Part shown: piece after piece, positions 63,533 through 64,000 of the stretch
Numbering within the stretch: position 1 is the stretch's first letter
Layout: each line of letters opens with the position of its first letter
Source: JAKFWF01 sp963750535
GTDB taxonomy: Bacteria > Pseudomonadota > Alphaproteobacteria > Rhizobiales > Hyphomicrobiaceae
NCBI GenBank assembly: GCA_963750535.1
Contig: CAVVRF010000002.1
Span: 62,001-126,000, forward strand
Direction: 5' to 3'
Length of the DNA: 64,000 nucleotides
The notes under the pieces: generated by a model
The model's input: the letters and a program-made list of their open reading frames with translations, nothing else
What the model was told of the DNA's origin: nothing
The model's database searches: none
Position numbers and translations under genes: made by a program

Positions 63533-64000
63533 TCAGCTGATCTTGCCGGCGTACTTCTCGAGCAGCGCCCACGCCTCGTCGCCGTACTTGCCCTTCCATT
63601 CCTTGTAGAAGCCGGCCGAGGCGAGCTTGGCGCGGAACGCCGACTGGTCGACCTCGTTGAATGCGAGCCCCTTGGCCGCCAGCTCCTTCTCCAGCGAGGT
63701 GTTGAGCGCGAAGATGTCCTCGCGCTGCTTCTTGGCCGCCTCGTTGAGGTTCTTGGCGATGATGGCGCGCAGGTTCGCGGGAATCGCGTTCCACGACTTG
63801 GCGTTGGCCAGGAACCAGAAGCCGTCCCACATGTGGTTGGTCTTCGACAGGTACTTCTGCACCTCGTACAGCTTCGCCGCGCTGATGATGGCGAGCGGAT
63901 TTTCCTGCCCCTCGACCACCTTGGTCTGCAGCGCCGAGTAGGTCTCGGAGAAATTGATGCTGGCGGGCGACGCCTCGAACGCCTTGAACATCGACGTCCA
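63533..64000 (-). CDS. TRAP transporter substrate-binding protein DctP (N-terminus beyond window)
   Basis: C-terminal 155 residues of a DctP-type periplasmic receptor. FSETYSALQTKVVEGQENPL corresponds to the ligand-contacting segment near residue 200 of full-length receptors. KTNHMWDGFWFLANAKSWNAIPANLRAIIAKNLNEAAKKQRED is the typical end region. The gene is open to the window edge. It precedes the fused DctQM permease on the same strand and serves as its receptor. It is unlike the receptor at 4520 in the conserved GQENP versus GAENN loop, so the ligands probably differ. Confidence 0.9.
   Translation of the reverse strand, partial: WTSMFKAFEASPASINFSETYSALQTKVVEGQENPLAIISAAKLYEVQKYLSKTNHMWDGFWFLANAKSWNAIPANLRAIIAKNLNEAAKKQREDIFALNTSLEKELAAKGLAFNEVDQSAFRAKLASAGFYKEWKGKYGDEAWALLEKYAGKIS

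Overview
The window is high-GC DNA, densely coding on both strands, from a soil- or water-type alphaproteobacterium. Three TRAP-type uptake systems, a Bug (tripartite tricarboxylate) receptor, CaiB-type CoA-transferase, acyl-CoA synthetase, nitronate monooxygenase and a phosphotransferase/DUF6285 pair fit a large-genome heterotroph of the Reyranella/Bradyrhizobium kind. The gene set suggests this placement; no rRNA or other marker proves it. No rRNA, tRNA, CRISPR array, prophage or complete insertion sequence was found.

Layout. 1-3.5 kb: MFS exporter (cut by the window edge), Tat-exported phosphoesterase and ruvB. 3.5-7.4 kb: GntR regulator divergent from a dctPQM TRAP operon. 7.4-10.1 kb: hairpin repeats, two related small membrane proteins, a UPF0178 gene and ruvA-ruvC. 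10.2-16.7 kb: Bug receptor, DUF1993, phosphotransferase-DUF6285, nitronate monooxygenase, acyl-CoA synthetase. 16.8-23.6 kb: a foreign-looking HAD-2H fusion protein, then a small yjfL/yjfC/ygiB-like operon lying between a DUF1501 gene fragment and an intact DUF1800-DUF1501 pair. 23.7-28.3 kb: an orphan fused TRAP permease with a terminator in its leader, a small secreted protein and a gamma-glutamyltransferase-like enzyme. 28.3-40.2 kb: mixed metabolic, transport and regulatory genes (methyltransferase, XRE regulator, UbiB-like kinase, MFS, kup, CaiB, DODA-like dioxygenase, LysR, zinc protease/ATP-grasp). 40.2-46 kb: coaD, a 269-bp structured element, an orphan histidine kinase and a coupled oxidoreductase/TVP38/DUF547 operon. 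46.2-52.7 kb: housekeeping operon dac-tmk-holB-metG-tatD-MBL. 52.9-55.8 kb: arylsulfatase and a small membrane protein. 56.6-60.9 kb: M23 lipoprotein, surE and serS. 61-64 kb: DUF1428 and a third TRAP system with a fused DctQM subunit, running out of the window.

Two points colour the whole annotation. First, about one gene in four carries a single-base frameshift, nearly always one extra base, including in metG, serS, ruvA and ruvB. This looks like residual sequencing error, so those genes are annotated across the shift. Second, the non-coding space is rich in mobile palindromes. One family of 65-78 bp hairpins is bounded by CTAG at both ends, and at three loci the CTAG supplies the TAG stop codon of a neighbouring gene. 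A separate 269-bp element has about 34-bp terminal inverted repeats enclosing two large hairpins.
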